From NCBI RefSeq assembly GCF_945952055.1, contig NZ_CAMFHB010000041.1, positions 1 through 54,302 of the forward strand: a stretch of DNA of 54,302 nt. Direction: 5' to 3'. Below, piece by piece: positions 34,838 to 43,313 of this stretch. A program made the translations under genes and the position numbers. Under the pieces are notes generated by a model. That model did not search any database. It had not been told where the DNA came from and worked only from the letters and a program-made list of their open reading frames with translations. The DNA comes from an uncultured Alsobacter sp. (GTDB lineage: Bacteria > Pseudomonadota > Alphaproteobacteria > Rhizobiales > Beijerinckiaceae). The stretch's first letter is position 1, and every line of letters begins with the position of its first letter.

Positions 34838-35647
34838 ATGTCGCACCCCCCGTCCCCGTCGCTCCCGTCCTGGCCCGGCGCCTCGTTCGACACCTTCGGG
34901 GCCACCCATGCGGGGCGGGTGCGCGACCACAACGAGGACAGCTTCTGCCTGCGGCCGGACTCGGGCCTGTGGGTCGTGGCGGACGGCATGGGCGGCCACG
35001 CCGCGGGCGAGGTGGCCAGCGCCGCCATCGTCGAGGTGCTGGGCGCGGTGGGGCCGCAGGAGAGCGCGGCCAACCTCATGAAGGCCTGCGACGACGGGCT
35101 GGCCGAGGCCAATGCGAGGATCCGGGCCTACGCGGCCCAGCGCAGCCACGGTGTGATGGGCGCCACGGTCGCGGTGCTGCTGACCTTCGGCGAGCACTTC
35201 GCCTGCGTCTGGTCGGGCGACAGCCGGGTCTACCTCGTGCGCCAGCACACAATTCTTCAAGTGACTCGCGACCATACTGAAGCTGAGGATCTGCTGGCGC
35301 AGGGGGTCCTGACCGAAGCGGAAGCCAAGGCCTGGCCCCGGCGCAACGTCATCACGCGGGCCATCGGCGTGTTCGAGGAGCCCATGCTCGACCACCGCCA
35401 CGGCGAACTGGAACCGGGAGACATCTTCGTGCTGTGCAGCGACGGCCTCACCGGCCACGTCGAACCGGACGAGATCCTCGCCGCCGTCAGCCGGCGGCGG
35501 GCGGAGATCGCCGTCGGCGAGCTGATCGGCATGACGCTGGACCGGGGCGCCAAGGACAACGTCACCGTCGTCGTGATCCGCTACCGGCCCGAGGACGGCG
35601 CCACCGTCGCGCCCTTCACGGCCGCCGTTCGCAACATCTGGGACTGA
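34838..35647 (+). CDS. pppA: PP2C-family protein phosphatase (PppA/Stp type)
   Basis: A 269-aa soluble Ser/Thr phosphatase. The PP2C motifs are in order: RVRDHNEDSF, VVADGMGGHAAGE (metal-binding Asp), WSGDSRVYL, CSDGLTGHV and GAKDNVTVVV. It would reverse phosphorylation by the adjacent kinase on Fha, TssL or other T6SS parts. The start is the ATG followed by SHPPSPSLPS. It ends 4 bp before the kinase start. Confidence 0.94.
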   Translation: MSHPPSPSLPSWPGASFDTFGATHAGRVRDHNEDSFCLRPDSGLWVVADGMGGHAAGEVASAAIVEVLGAVGPQESAANLMKACDDGLAEANARIRAYAAQRSHGVMGATVAVLLTFGEHFACVWSGDSRVYLVRQHTILQVTRDHTEAEDLLAQGVLTEAEAKAWPRRNVITRAIGVFEEPMLDHRHGELEPGDIFVLCSDGLTGHVEPDEILAAVSRRRAEIAVGELIGMTLDRGAKDNVTVVVIRYRPEDGATVAPFTAAVRNIWD

Positions 35648-35651
35648 AACC

Positions 35652-37631
35652 GTGGCCGATCCGACCATCTTCCAGCCCAGCAACGGCGCGCTGCCGCCCG
35701 GCACGCAGCTCAACGGCATCTATGAGATCGACGCGCATCTCGCCAGCGGCGGCATGGGCGACGTCTACCGCGGCCACGAGCTGCAGACCGGCGAGCCGGT
35801 CGCCATCAAGGTCATCCGCACCGACCTCGCCGACAACGAGGCCGCGCTGGCCATGTTCCGCCGCGAGGCCTCGGCGCTCAACCGCCTGCATCACGAGGCG
35901 ATCGTCCGCTACTACGTGTTCTCGCTGGACCCGGTGTTGCGCCGCCACTACCTGGCGATGGAGCTCGTCGAGGGACATTCTCTCGGGGACGTACTGCGCA
36001 ACGGGCCTCTCTCGCCCGCCCAGGCGCTCGTCCTGCTGCGTCGCGTCGCCTCGGGGCTCGGCGCCGCGCATGAGCGCGGCATCATCCACCGCGACATTTC
36101 CCCCGACAACATCATCGTCTCGCAGGGCGACTACGCCCGCGCCCGCATCATCGACTTCGGCATCGCGCGCTCCACGCGGGTTGGCGACGCGACCGTGCTC
36201 GGCGGCGGTTTCGCCGGAAAGTACAACTACGTCTCGCCCGAGCAGCTCGGCCACTTCGGTGGCGAGGTCACGGGGCGCTCGGACATCTACTCGCTGGGCC
36301 TCGTGATCGCGCAGGCGCTGCTCGGCAAGCCCATCGACATGGGCGGCAGCCAGCTCGAGATCATCGACAAGCGCCGCAAGGTTCCGGACCTGTCGGGCAT
36401 CGCCCCCGAAATGCGCCCCCTGCTCGAGCGGATGCTGCAGCCCGATCCCGCCGCGCGCTTCGCGACCATGCAGGAGGCGATCGACTGGCAGCAGGCCGCC
36501 CCGCAGGCCCAGGGTCGCAAGGGCGCGGCCCCGACCCCGCCACGCGCCGAGCAGGCCCGCTCCGACCGCGCGCCGGCGCCGAAGCCGGCGGGGGGCGGCG
36601 GCAAGGGCCTGGTCATCGGGCTCGCCGTGCTGGTGCTGGGCGGCGTCGGCGGCTTTCTCGCCTGGCTGAATGCCGGCTCGAAGCCGGTGGTGAAGGCGCC
36701 CGAGAAGGAGATCACGCTCGAAACCGCCGACAAGCGGCCGCCGGTGCAGCCCCCGGTCCCGCAGGAGCCGAACGCCAACGGCGGGACGGGCCCGAATACC
36801 CCCACCGACACGGCGCAGAACCGCCCGATCGATTGCAGCCAGCCGGCTCTCCAGAAGGACGCCATCATCGCGTGGACGGAGAAATGCGGCAAGCCGCCCG
36901 GAACGGACGTGACGACCGGGCCCGCGGTTCCGGCCACGCCCGTCGAACCGCCGGCTGCACCGACCGTACCGACCGCGCCGCCTGTTCCGACGGCGCCCAC
37001 CGCGCCACCCCCGTCGCTGGAGGGCCCGGTGCGCAAATACGTGCGCGGCTACGACATCGGCGAATGCGCGGCGCTGCTGCCCGGCCCGGTCGGCGACAAG
37101 TCGGCCGACGTGGACGGCTACGGCGTGGACGACAAGCCGTTCCACCGTTTCGACAAGGACTTCAAGGACCGCTTCACCTGGGAGGCCTCCATCGGCGTGC
37201 GCCTCATCAAGCCGGCGCAATGCGCCGCGATGCCGTTCGTCGCCCGGCTGGTGAAGGACGGGTCGGACCAGGTGGCCCTCAGCACCGGCGTGGAGTCGCT
37301 GAAGAGCCGCGACACCCTGACGGGCACCGTCGAGTCGCGCGGGGGAGCCCCGTTGCTCCTGCTCGTGGACGACGACGGCGACGTGCACGACATCACGAGC
37401 CAGGCGACCGGCGACGCGCAGAAGAAGACCTTCCGGCTGCGCCTCGAGATGAAGCCGGGCACCACCGCGGCGGCGCCGATCCTGCTCATCGCGGTCACGG
37501 GGGCGGACATCCCGGCCTTGAAGGCGGCCTCCAACGTGCCGGGCAAGCGGGCCTTTCCGAAGGCCCTCGAGCAGCTCGGCAAGACGACGGGCGCCTCGGT
37601 GGCCGTCAAGTTCGTGACGCTCGAGCCATGA
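35652..37631 (+). CDS. ppkA: Transmembrane Ser/Thr protein kinase (PpkA-like)
   Basis: A 659-aa kinase starting at GTG. The N-terminal kinase domain (about 22-290) has the Gly-rich loop ASGGMGDVYRG, Lys53 in AIKVI, catalytic HRDISPDN (D148) and DFG at 168-170. Then come a Pro-rich linker, one membrane helix (about 317-338), another Pro-rich stretch and a periplasmic domain (about 450-659) with no clear family. That outer domain could sense the envelope state. The HRDISPDN form (rather than HRDLKPEN) is seen in other Hanks-type kinases. It overlaps the next frame's upstream ATG by 4 bp. Confidence 0.92.
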   Translation: MADPTIFQPSNGALPPGTQLNGIYEIDAHLASGGMGDVYRGHELQTGEPVAIKVIRTDLADNEAALAMFRREASALNRLHHEAIVRYYVFSLDPVLRRHYLAMELVEGHSLGDVLRNGPLSPAQALVLLRRVASGLGAAHERGIIHRDISPDNIIVSQGDYARARIIDFGIARSTRVGDATVLGGGFAGKYNYVSPEQLGHFGGEVTGRSDIYSLGLVIAQALLGKPIDMGGSQLEIIDKRRKVPDLSGIAPEMRPLLERMLQPDPAARFATMQEAIDWQQAAPQAQGRKGAAPTPPRAEQARSDRAPAPKPAGGGGKGLVIGLAVLVLGGVGGFLAWLNAGSKPVVKAPEKEITLETADKRPPVQPPVPQEPNANGGTGPNTPTDTAQNRPIDCSQPALQKDAIIAWTEKCGKPPGTDVTTGPAVPATPVEPPAAPTVPTAPPVPTAPTAPPPSLEGPVRKYVRGYDIGECAALLPGPVGDKSADVDGYGVDDKPFHRFDKDFKDRFTWEASIGVRLIKPAQCAAMPFVARLVKDGSDQVALSTGVESLKSRDTLTGTVESRGGAPLLLLVDDDGDVHDITSQATGDAQKKTFRLRLEMKPGTTAAAPILLIAVTGADIPALKAASNVPGKRAFPKALEQLGKTTGASVAVKFVTLEP

Positions 37632-37645
37632 CGAGGAGCACCGGC

Positions 37646-39241
37646 ATGAAACGCCCGTTCCGGTCGTCCGTCCTGTGCCGAGGCGCCGCCCGCGGCGTGC
37701 TTCTGGCGGGGCTGGCCGCTGCGCCGGCCCAGGCGGAGCTGCGTGGGCTCGTCGTCGGCATCGACACGTACCAGGGCGTTCCGCCCCTGCGTGGCGCCGT
37801 CGCCGACGCCAACGACATCGCGGCTGTGCTGCGGGGCCGTGGCGCCCGGGACGTGATGATCCTCACGAACGCAACGGCGACGCCCAAGGCCATCGAGGGG
37901 GCGCTCGACACGCTCGCGAAACGGGCAAGGCCGGACGACACGGTTATGCTGTCCTTCGCGGGCATCGGCGGCACGCTCGGCGGGACGGCGGGCGGCAGCG
38001 CGTTCCTGCTGGCCGGCTACCGGCCCGGAGCCCCGTCGGCGGACGTGCTCCCCTGGGCCTCGGTCCTCGCGGCGGCCGCGCGGATCGAGAAGGCGGGGGC
38101 CCAGGTCATCGTCGTCAACGACTACGCCAGCGGTCGCGACCAGGTGCGGGCCACCGACGACCGGGCCGCCGGCGGAGCCGCGCGCGGCACGGCCGAGCGC
38201 ATCGACGCGCGAGCGGCGCCCGCGGCCCGGCCGCCGGACCTGAAGCGCACGGCCATCCTGTCGGCCGCCTCGGCCGGCCGCGGCGCGGCCGAGGTGATGA
38301 TCGAGGATCGCGGACCGCGTGGCGCGCTGAGCTACGCCGTGGCGCGCGGGCTCGAAGGCGCCGCGGACGCCAACCACGACGGATCCGTGAGCGGCACCGA
38401 ACTGTCCGACTACGTCCGGCTGGTCGGCTACCAGATCGCCGACCAGAGGCAGCAACCCGACGTCGTGGCCGGCGCGGAACTGTCGCGCGGCATCTCGGTC
38501 CAGCCCGTCGGCACGGCGAAGCCGCCGCCCCAGCCGGCGACACCGCCGCCGACCGCCCTGCCCCCGCCTCCCCCGGCCGGATCGGCGCAGCAGGTCCCGC
38601 CCAGGACCGACGGACCGAAGATCAGGGTGGCCGCGTTCGACGGCATGGGCGCCAAGCTGCAGAATTTCGTGCTGCCGGTGCCGTTCCAGATCGTCGAGCC
38701 CAAGGATTCGCCAGACCTGCTGTGGGATCCCGGCACGAAGGACGTCGTGTCCGGTGGGGACGTGATCGCGCGCAACGTCGAGATCGGCGACATGGCCGGC
38801 GTCATCGAGCGCACCGCCGTCATCCGGTCGCTGCGCACCGTGGTAGCCCGCGCCCCGCAGGCCATCCGCCTGCTGCCCGGAGACGGCCTGCACCGCAAGG
38901 GCAATCGCGTCGAGATCGAGGTGAAGGCGCTGCGCGGCCGGGCGCTGGTGATGTTCAACATCGCCGGCAACGGAGCCGTCCAGATGCTCTATCCGGCGGG
39001 CAACGACCGCAACACCTTCGACCAAGACGATTACCGGCTTCCCCTGTCGGTGAGCGAGCCTTTCGGCGCCGACCAGGTGGTGGCCGTCACGATGCCGCAA
39101 CGCCTGCCCGACGTGGAGAAGGCGATCCGCGACCTGGAAAGGCCGAGCCTGAACAAGGCGCCGGGACGCGTTCTCGATATTCTGGCGAAGCTCCCGCCCG
39201 GTTCCGCGGTCGGGACCGTCGGCCTGTTCACGGCCCCCTGA
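37646..39241 (+). CDS. Catalytically dead caspase-fold protein with DUF4384-like domain
   Basis: A 531-aa exported protein. GAGGAG lies 8 nt before the chosen ATG and a signal peptide follows (GVLLAGLAAAPAQA). Another ATG 18 nt upstream overlaps the kinase stop. The caspase-like domain (about 31-270) keeps LRGLVVGIDTYQGVPPLRGA and a DANHDGSVSGTE loop (241-252) like an EF-hand, but the His position is Ile (FAGIGG, I107) and the Cys motif is replaced (VIVVNDYASG, 154-163). A Pro-rich linker leads to a DUF4384-like domain (about 400-485, GRALVMFNIAGNGAVQMLYP). It may act as a scaffold or sensor next to the kinase. Confidence 0.82.
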   Translation: MKRPFRSSVLCRGAARGVLLAGLAAAPAQAELRGLVVGIDTYQGVPPLRGAVADANDIAAVLRGRGARDVMILTNATATPKAIEGALDTLAKRARPDDTVMLSFAGIGGTLGGTAGGSAFLLAGYRPGAPSADVLPWASVLAAAARIEKAGAQVIVVNDYASGRDQVRATDDRAAGGAARGTAERIDARAAPAARPPDLKRTAILSAASAGRGAAEVMIEDRGPRGALSYAVARGLEGAADANHDGSVSGTELSDYVRLVGYQIADQRQQPDVVAGAELSRGISVQPVGTAKPPPQPATPPPTALPPPPPAGSAQQVPPRTDGPKIRVAAFDGMGAKLQNFVLPVPFQIVEPKDSPDLLWDPGTKDVVSGGDVIARNVEIGDMAGVIERTAVIRSLRTVVARAPQAIRLLPGDGLHRKGNRVEIEVKALRGRALVMFNIAGNGAVQMLYPAGNDRNTFDQDDYRLPLSVSEPFGADQVVAVTMPQRLPDVEKAIRDLERPSLNKAPGRVLDILAKLPPGSAVGTVGLFTAP

Positions 39242-39251
39242 GGAGGCGACG

Positions 39252-39938
39252 ATGTTCAAGACGGCCCTCGTCACGACCACCCTGCTCGGCCTGGCCCTGT
39301 GCTGGCCCGCGGCCGCGCAGACGTCCCCGGACCGGGCAGTCAAGATCATCACGCCCCCGCCGGCCGGCAGCCAGCCGAGCCCGCCCAGCGCGACCGAGCA
39401 GCCGACCCTGGGCAGCGCGCCCCCGGTGTTCACACCCGACGACGATGCCAACCCCTCCGGTGTCACCCTCGAGATCGCGCCGGGGAACGAGGCCCAGGTG
39501 GGCTCGCGCATGTCGGTGAAGGTCGCCACCAAGCGCGAAGGCTACCTCGTGCTCGTCGACGTGGACGCCGCCGGCACCCTGACCCAGGTCTATCCGAACA
39601 GGCTCTCGCTGGTCTCGGCCACCGCCGGCGACGAGCAGCAGAACCTGCTCAAGCCCGGCCGGCTGAAGATCATTCCGGAGCCGACCGGCAAGGAGGCGTT
39701 CGAGTTCGTCGCCAGCCCGCCGACCGGACTCGGCATGCTCGTCGCCATCCTGAGCGACGCGCCCGTGCTCTACGTCGATCTTCCCGACGTCCCGGCGGCC
39801 ATGGCCGGCCAGAAGAACGCGGCGCAGTATCTGGTCAGCCAGACCCGCAGCCTCAAGATCCTTCCCGCCGAGGACGACAAGCCGATCCGCGACCCGAAAT
39901 GGTCGTTCGCCGTCAAGTTCTACTCGATCCGCCCGTGA
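39252..39938 (+). CDS. Secreted DUF4384-domain protein
   Basis: A 228-aa protein with a signal peptide (MFKTALVTTTLLGLALCWPA, cut near AAAQ). After a Pro/Ser-rich stretch the DUF4384-like domain begins at about residue 70 (VTLEIAPGNEAQVGSRMSVK, then GYLVLVDVDAAGTLTQVYPN). The domain is often linked with caspase-fold and kinase proteins; its function is unknown. It lies 10 bp after the caspase-fold gene, whose C-terminal domain is of the same type. Confidence 0.85.
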   Translation: MFKTALVTTTLLGLALCWPAAAQTSPDRAVKIITPPPAGSQPSPPSATEQPTLGSAPPVFTPDDDANPSGVTLEIAPGNEAQVGSRMSVKVATKREGYLVLVDVDAAGTLTQVYPNRLSLVSATAGDEQQNLLKPGRLKIIPEPTGKEAFEFVASPPTGLGMLVAILSDAPVLYVDLPDVPAAMAGQKNAAQYLVSQTRSLKILPAEDDKPIRDPKWSFAVKFYSIRP

Positions 39939-39982
39939 CCCCGATCGCGACCGTCGCGCCCTTGTCCAAGCCAGGTACACCG

Positions 39983-41017
39983 ATGCCGAACCGCCGTCTC
40001 CCACGCCCGCCGGGCTGGCGCCTCCTCCTTGCCGGTGTCGCGCTGGTGATGGCCTGCGGACCGGGGCTGGCGCAAGAATCCTCGACGGAGCTGCCGCTAG
40101 GGGGCCTGACGCTCGTTCCCGCGGGAGACGCGGCCGGGCTCTCCATCCAGTCCGCGCAGATGCAGGTGACGCCCGACCGCGTGACGATCCGCTACAGCGT
40201 CGCGAACACCGGCGGGATGCCGCTCGACGCCAAGCTCGTCCTGGCGCTGCCCCGGCTCGACTTCTCGGATCCCGACGTCCAGTGGGCAATTCCGGGGATC
40301 GAACCCACCAACTTCATCGACGCCGTGGCGAAGGTGGACGGCCGGCCGCTGCGCATGGCGGCGAGCCAGACGGCGGACCTCAACGGACGCAGCGTCGCCG
40401 CCGAGCTGCGCCGCTCCAAGATCTCGCTCGTGCCCGTCGGCACCTTCCAGAACGAGGTGCAGGCCCTGCAGCCCAAGGCGCTGGAGACGCTCGCCGGCGC
40501 GGGCGTCATCCAGCAGGCCGGAACGTCGCCCGACGGCGCGCCGCTCTACTTCCCGACCTGGGCGGTGGAGACGGTGCTGTCCGCGCCGGTGAAGATCCCG
40601 GCCGACAAGCCGCTGGCCCTGGAACTGTCCTACCGCACGAGCGTCGGCGTGAGCCGGGACACGGTGCTGCGCAAGGCCCTGCGGGAGAAGCCCAGCCTGG
40701 CGGCGCCCCTGGACGCCCTGAAGCGCACCTACTGCATCGATGCCGGCACCCTGGCGGGCATCGACAAGCTCAGCGCGGCCGGCGAAGCCAATGGCGCCCA
40801 GATGGAGGAACGGCGGATCCGCGTCCTCCTGCAGCCCCTCATCGCGGGAAAGCCGACCGGCGTCCTGAAACTCTCCGTGGACAAGGGGCGCCCGGACCGC
40901 ATCACCAGCTTCTGCTCCCAGGGGGTCAAGAAGACCGGGCCGACGACGTTCCAGAGCGAAGCCAGGGACGTGGTCGAGCCGCTGGACTTCAGGATCCTCC
41001 TGGTGGGCCCCCGTTGA
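39983..41017 (+). CDS. Secreted DUF4424-family protein
   Basis: A 344-aa exported protein. The signal peptide precedes AQESSTELPLGGLTLV, and IRYSVANTGGMPLDAKLVLA matches the opening of DUF4424. Later comes YRTSVGVS. Function is unknown. I chose the ATG; an in-frame GTG at 39935 that overlaps the previous stop codon (GTGA) is an alternative but gives an N-terminus with no signal peptide at the front. It is co-directional with the DUF4384 gene. Confidence 0.82.
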   Translation: MPNRRLPRPPGWRLLLAGVALVMACGPGLAQESSTELPLGGLTLVPAGDAAGLSIQSAQMQVTPDRVTIRYSVANTGGMPLDAKLVLALPRLDFSDPDVQWAIPGIEPTNFIDAVAKVDGRPLRMAASQTADLNGRSVAAELRRSKISLVPVGTFQNEVQALQPKALETLAGAGVIQQAGTSPDGAPLYFPTWAVETVLSAPVKIPADKPLALELSYRTSVGVSRDTVLRKALREKPSLAAPLDALKRTYCIDAGTLAGIDKLSAAGEANGAQMEERRIRVLLQPLIAGKPTGVLKLSVDKGRPDRITSFCSQGVKKTGPTTFQSEARDVVEPLDFRILLVGPR

Positions 41018-41037
41018 ACCTTGCGCCGAGATCGCCC

Positions 41038-41316
41038 ATGAGCCGCCCCACGACCATTCACCGCGTCGCCGCAACCCTTCTCGTCAGCGGCATCCTCCTC
41101 GGACCGGCGCTGGCCGAGGCGCCCGCCGCCCAGCGCGCACGACCCGCGCCGTCGCTGCCGAAGGAGGCCCTGGCGGGCCGGCCGGCGACGCCCCCGGCGG
41201 CCCCGCCGCAGGTGCAGGTGGCCTCGGCGGAGCGGCAAGCCTGGGACGCCCCCGCCGCGCGGGCCTGCCCGGCGCTGGCCTGCGGCCGCTACGTCATCCT
41301 GGGGGTGGGCTTCTGA
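41038..41316 (+). CDS. Small secreted protein with C-terminal ACxxYxIxGVGF motif (copy 2)
   Basis: A 92-aa protein. The signal peptide covers about residues 1-26 (VAATLLVSGILLGPALA). The mature part is Ala/Pro-rich and ends in CPALACGRYVILGVGF, immediately before the stop. This matches the ending of the 88-aa protein at 1,424-1,690; the rest of the two proteins is alike only in composition. It lies 20 bp after the DUF4424 gene and 54 bp before the PAAR-like gene. The family is unknown. Confidence 0.75.
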   Translation: MSRPTTIHRVAATLLVSGILLGPALAEAPAAQRARPAPSLPKEALAGRPATPPAAPPQVQVASAERQAWDAPAARACPALACGRYVILGVGF

Positions 41317-41370
41317 CGCCCAGCCCGGCCGAGCCGAGAGCCTGAAACCCCGTCTGGCAGGAGATCGCCG

Positions 41371-41733
41371 ATGCCGATGCAGACCATCAATGCGATGAAC
41401 ATGATCATCTGCACCGGCTGCCCCATCCCGCAGCCTCTGCTCGTGACGAGCAACCAGACGAGCTACAACACCAAGCAGTTCTCGGCGACGGTCAACGACT
41501 GCATCCCGATGGTCAACATCAAGCCGTTCGGGCCGTGCGCGTTCACGCCGCTACCGCCGAGCCCCAGCGGCGGGCCGTGCATTCCCAAGCCGGTCGGCAC
41601 GTGGATGCCGGGATCCTTCACCCTGTTCCACCAGAAGCAGCGTGCACTGCGCCTGACCGACAAGCTGCAATGCGGCTCGGGCGGCACGATCAGCTTCGTG
41701 AATCCCGGCCAGTTCCCGCAGGACGTGGACTGA
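41371..41733 (+). CDS. PAAR-like (DUF4280) T6SS tip protein
   Basis: A 120-aa protein. The pattern fits the DUF4280 PAAR-like family: MNMIICTGC near the start, NDCIPMVNIKPFGPCAF in the middle, then GPCIPKPVGTWMPG and a final LQCGSGGTISFVNPGQ. Such proteins cap the VgrG spike and carry effectors. It is the only PAAR-type gene in the window, and no effector gene follows it. AGGAGA lies 6 nt upstream of the ATG. Its stop codon touches the palindromic repeat element. Confidence 0.85.
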   Translation: MPMQTINAMNMIICTGCPIPQPLLVTSNQTSYNTKQFSATVNDCIPMVNIKPFGPCAFTPLPPSPSGGPCIPKPVGTWMPGSFTLFHQKQRALRLTDKLQCGSGGTISFVNPGQFPQDVD

Positions 41734-41933
41734 GAGTGTGTGAATCAATCTCCAGCGCCGCATTGCACCTGACCTTCGCTTGCGCGACCACCTCTCAGCC
41801 GTCCTGCCCGGGCTCGGCCCGGGCATCCACGACTTTGCTGGGGCCATCCTGAAGTCGTGGATGGCCGGGCCAAGCCCGGCCAGGACGCGGAGAGGGAGAT
41901 GCAAGCTGGACAATCGAAAGAGTCACACACTCT
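41733..41933. repeat. Palindromic repeat element, full copy (about 200 bp)
   Basis: The element is bounded by AGAGTGTGTGA and its inverse TCACACACTCT. The arms are imperfect inverted repeats over most of the length: ATCCACGACTT pairs with AAGTCGTGGAT near the centre, and GGCCGGGC-type blocks flank it. It has no coding potential. Part of it recurs at 54,209. It looks like a MITE-like or REP-like element, of a kind common between genes in rhizobial genomes. Confidence 0.8.
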
Positions 41934-41945
41934 GAGCACGCCGGC

Positions 41946-42572
41946 TCAGGCCGGAGGCAGAAGCCAGCGGCGCGTGGCGGCGACGGCGCCCAGCATCATC
42001 ACCGCAGCCCCGGCGAAGGGGATGAGCGAGGGCGGGTGGCGCGGGATGTCCGCCCAGTGCGGGACGACGTGGCTCGCCGTGTCGAAGTCCTCCCCGCTGA
42101 AGCCGCAGATCACCGGCGCGCCCGCGTAGACGAGTTCCCGGTCCACCGTCTGCGCCAGGCGCTCGGCCGGCGCATCGAAAGACGCGCCCTGGCGCATGGT
42201 GTCGAGCAGCATCCGGGCGGCTGCCAGGTAGGCATGGGAGCATTCGTTGAAGGGGCTGTCCTCGTCGGCGATCGCGCGCGGCGCCAGGCCCCACAGGCAC
42301 CAGGCCTTCTGGATCCGCGCGTAGTTCAGCACCCTGCGGAAATCCTCCGACCGGGTCGCGGGATGGGACGATGCCAGGTCGACGATCGCGCTCCAGTGCC
42401 GGGCGTAGACGGCCATCTGACCGTGCTCCAGCGACGGCACAGCGACCCCGACGATGGGCTGGACCGACCGTTCGTGGGCCTTCGCCGGCAGGGCGGCCCA
42501 AGGCAAGGCAGGCCACGGCAGGGCTGCTCCCACGAGCACCCCGGCCAGGACCAGGATGCGGGCGGCCCTCAA
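41946..42572 (-). CDS. Hypothetical secreted protein in the cobalt-uptake operon
   Basis: A 208-aa protein. I place the start at a TTG that overlaps the cbtA stop codon (TTGA), because a signal peptide follows at once (RILVLAGVLVGAALPWPALP, cut near AKA). The mature part starts HERSVQPIVGVAVP, includes RVLNYARIQKAWCLWGLAPR, and ends with one membrane helix (IPFAGAAVMMLGAVA) and a basic tail. No family is recognised. Translational coupling to cbtA suggests a role in cobalt uptake. Confidence 0.6.
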   Translation of the reverse strand: MRAARILVLAGVLVGAALPWPALPWAALPAKAHERSVQPIVGVAVPSLEHGQMAVYARHWSAIVDLASSHPATRSEDFRRVLNYARIQKAWCLWGLAPRAIADEDSPFNECSHAYLAAARMLLDTMRQGASFDAPAERLAQTVDRELVYAGAPVICGFSGEDFDTASHVVPHWADIPRHPPSLIPFAGAAVMMLGAVAATRRWLLPPA

Positions 42573-43294
42573 GCCAGGACCCGACGGCTCCCGCCCGGAC
42601 GCCAGCCCGACAACCAGGCAAAGGCCGCACCCAGGGTGAGCCACAGGACCGCGCTGGTGCCCAACGAGGCGAGGCGGAACTTCATCAGGACGACGCTGGA
42701 GAACTCGTCGGGAACCTCGTTCACCGTGGGCATGGCCATCATCACGACCGCGACCGCGACGGCATAGAAGACGAGGCCGGCCACGGTGCCGATGCGCCCG
42801 CCATGGCGGGCCGCCACGGCGCGGCCAAAGGCCGTGGCGAGGCCGGCGGCAAACAGCGACAGTCCGAGGAGCGAGAAATAGAGCCCCGTGCGCGCCCCGA
42901 TCGTATCGGCGTGACCGATCGCGGGCGGGTTCGCCGGGTACTTCAGCTGGGGAACGAAGGCCAGGACCAGGAACCCGGCCAACGCCAGCAGGACGGCCGT
43001 GCCGGCGGGGCCGATGCGGCCGAACCGGCCCAGCGCGAAGGCATAGGCGATGCCGAAGAGCCCGCCCATCGCCGCGCCGATGACGGTGACGCCGGTGAAG
43101 AGACCGAGCGTGCTCTGCACGGCGCGGGAAACGACCTCGGCGCCCTGCGCCTCGCCGGCCATCTTGGCCGCGTGCTCTTCGAACGCGATGGCCCAGTCGA
43201 TGGTGGGCTCGCCGAAGATCCAGGCGAAATTCGTCGCTACGACACCCGCCAGGGCACCACAAAGCATCCCGCGCAGGAGCAGGGTCCCAACCAT
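42569..43294 (-). CDS. cbtA: CbtA family cobalt transporter subunit
   Basis: A 241-aa membrane protein with about six hydrophobic segments, starting MVGTLLLRGMLCGALAGVVA and including the CbtA pattern FALGRFGRIG, VPQLKYPANPPAIG and VNEVPDEFSS. CbtA with CbtB is a predicted cobalt importer controlled by B12 riboswitches. It follows cbtB by 19 bp. Confidence 0.9.
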   Translation of the reverse strand: MVGTLLLRGMLCGALAGVVATNFAWIFGEPTIDWAIAFEEHAAKMAGEAQGAEVVSRAVQSTLGLFTGVTVIGAAMGGLFGIAYAFALGRFGRIGPAGTAVLLALAGFLVLAFVPQLKYPANPPAIGHADTIGARTGLYFSLLGLSLFAAGLATAFGRAVAARHGGRIGTVAGLVFYAVAVAVVMMAMPTVNEVPDEFSSVVLMKFRLASLGTSAVLWLTLGAAFAWLSGWRPGGSRRVLA

Positions 43295-43313
43295 CCCGAT
43301 GGCTCCGGCTGCG

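Noticed and set aside
41734-41940. Small ORFs through the palindromic repeat
   Set aside because: Both strands give similar Pro/Ser/Arg peptides owing to the inverted repeat, with no ribosome site.
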